DNA of 46,314 nucleotides from UBA7396 sp034675265 (GTDB taxonomy: Bacteria; Patescibacteriota; Gracilibacteria; BD1-5; UBA6164). Below are positions 45,206 through 46,314 of this stretch, one piece after another. Under the pieces are notes generated by a model that was given only the letters and a program-made list of their open reading frames with translations, searched no databases and was not told where the DNA came from. Numbering within the stretch: position 1 is the stretch's first letter; each line of letters begins with the position of its first letter. The position numbers were made by a program, and so were the translations under genes. Location: positions 1-46,314 of the forward strand of contig JAUCDK010000006.1 of the NCBI GenBank assembly GCA_034675265.1, in the 5' to 3' direction.

Positions 45206-45268
45206 AATTATGTTAAGTTATATATTAAAGTATTGTTCATTATAAGGAGTTTTTCATTTTTTCAAAAT

Positions 45269-46314
45269 TTATTTCGTATAAATTTTTACATAATCAATAA
45301 TATCATTCCACTGATTTTTAGTACATTTCTCACTTTTAAAACATCTTTCTCAACTAGATGTAATAGTACTAGATCATATATATAAATCTTTTATTTTTAT
45401 TAAGTTTTCTGGAAATCAAGTTTGTGTGTTTACAGATAATGTAAGATTATTTTTACTATCAAATATCTTTAAAAACCATTGTTTTCAATCATATCATGCT
45501 ATTACTTTATAAAACTCGGAATCTAAAAGATTATTTAATCTTTTTTGTTCAATAAATATATAATTATTTCAAATATTAAACATAAGTGATTTGGTTCATC
45601 ATCCCGTTTTTTCTAAATTGAGTCATGCATTACTAAATAATTTATAATTCAAATCTGTTCTTTTTAGAGCTTGTCATCTTACATTAAGCTCAATAGCAAA
45701 TACTTTAGAATCATTTAAAATATTAGACAAGTCATAACTAAGAAAATCATCATTGTGAGTATTATTTAAAAATAATCCTTTTACTTCTCACAATTGAAAT
45801 ATAGCTAAACCTGTTGGTCATGATGAAAATAGTTTTTTTGCATTTCATAGATCATCGCTATAAATATATCAAATATCATTCTTTATTCTTGTTCCTCAGT
45901 TAAGGTTATCTCATGACCACATGTCCACATTTTCATCAAAAGGAGCAAATCCAACGACTTTCCAATTTAGATCATCTTTGAATAAAAGATTTGTTACACA
46001 TTCTAAGTTTGATGTAAACGATTGTTGTGCTTCACAAATATATTCAGGATTAAAATATTTTTCTTTTCCATTTAATTTAAAATGATATCACGCTATTTTA
46101 AATGGTAATTTTATACTATTAATTCAACTTTTATTTACATCTGCTATCCAATATTCAAATCATTTTCTATCAGGTTTTCTTTGTAATACATCTTGATAGA
46201 GTTGAAATAATGCCTTCCCTGTTGCTGTTTGTACTTCTTCACTATCTTCTTGAATAAACTCAACACATTCATCAGTTAGTTTTTCCCATCAGATTTCACA
46301 TCATGTAGTTTCTC
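45269..46314 (-). CDS. Secreted DUF4214-containing protein (N-terminus beyond the window)
   Basis: 348 residues are visible; the frame is open at the window edge. Near the visible start is FQLYQDVLQRKPDRKGFEYW, the core of DUF4214 (LYxxxLxRxPDxxGxxYW), a repeat found in S-layer and other surface proteins. After it comes a domain of about 250 residues with many TGA-coded Gly and strand-like blocks (KSLMFNIGNNYIFIEQK; WFLKIFDSKNNLTLSV), perhaps a lectin-like beta-sandwich, ending with a Cys pair (ERCFKSEKC). It is likely exported and surface-attached. The family call rests on the DUF4214 block only. Confidence 0.65.

Overview
The window is AT-rich bacterial DNA read with genetic code 25, in which UGA means glycine. 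This points to the candidate phyla Gracilibacteria (BD1-5) or Absconditabacteria (SR1). Read with the standard code, almost every gene breaks at TGA. Read with TGA as Gly, whole textbook proteins appear, and the TGA codons fall on invariant glycines: the HIGH and KMSKS motifs of MetRS and ValRS, the P-loop and LSGGQ motif of an ABC ATPase, and the GGGGH motif of a DHH phosphoesterase. All coding calls here use TAA and TAG as stops only. I found no tRNA, rRNA, CRISPR array or insertion sequence.

Layout. 1-2023: a Ser-rich secreted protein (cut by the window edge) and a divergent membrane-anchored coiled-coil protein. 2063-6299 (minus): an operon of metG, an unknown gene, dut, a [2Fe-2S] ferredoxin, a CPYC glutaredoxin and a U32/UbiV-like four-cysteine protein. 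6506-7609: a secreted protein broken by an in-frame TAA. 7711-10365: valS. 10392-12858 (minus): a prepilin-like adhesin with a fibrinogen-like C-terminus and a frameshift near its end. 13002-13265 (minus): rpsO. 13454-15792: an SH3 surface protein with five copies of a short motif, convergent with dprA. 15917-17287: a WecB-type epimerase. About 17650-18130: a likely structured RNA with promoter and terminator. 18166-19932 (minus): a large unknown membrane protein. 20055-21498: an NrnA-like DHH phosphoesterase and a Dps-like protein behind a Fur/PerR-type palindrome.

21539-24428: type IV pilin-like genes. 24456-26364 (minus): a two-component system. 26488-27673: a PmtA-like methyltransferase overlapping a TVP38/DedA-type membrane protein. 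27679-32009 (minus): a MacAB-like exporter with a small Gly-rich membrane protein. 32077-32694 (minus): a lipoprotein peroxiredoxin. 32909-38460 (minus): an AbrB-type regulator, a membrane fusion protein and an RND pump. 38606-43328: an LCP ligase and a class A PBP. 43429-44040: an AhpC-type peroxiredoxin behind the same palindrome seen at 21101. 44188-44706: a glucosaminidase with foreign codon use and no internal TGA. 44726-46314 (minus): a coiled-coil membrane protein and a DUF4214 surface protein running off the window.

The picture is an episymbiont or predator-like cell rich in surface equipment: pilins, adhesins, Ser-rich secreted proteins, two export systems, cell-wall enzymes and oxidative-stress proteins, with few biosynthetic genes. 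The most notable items are the transferred glucosaminidase, the twin operators linking a Dps-like gene to a peroxiredoxin, the unidentified structured RNA, the U32/ferredoxin/glutaredoxin operon, and the repeated DIxxFLxxL motif in surface proteins.
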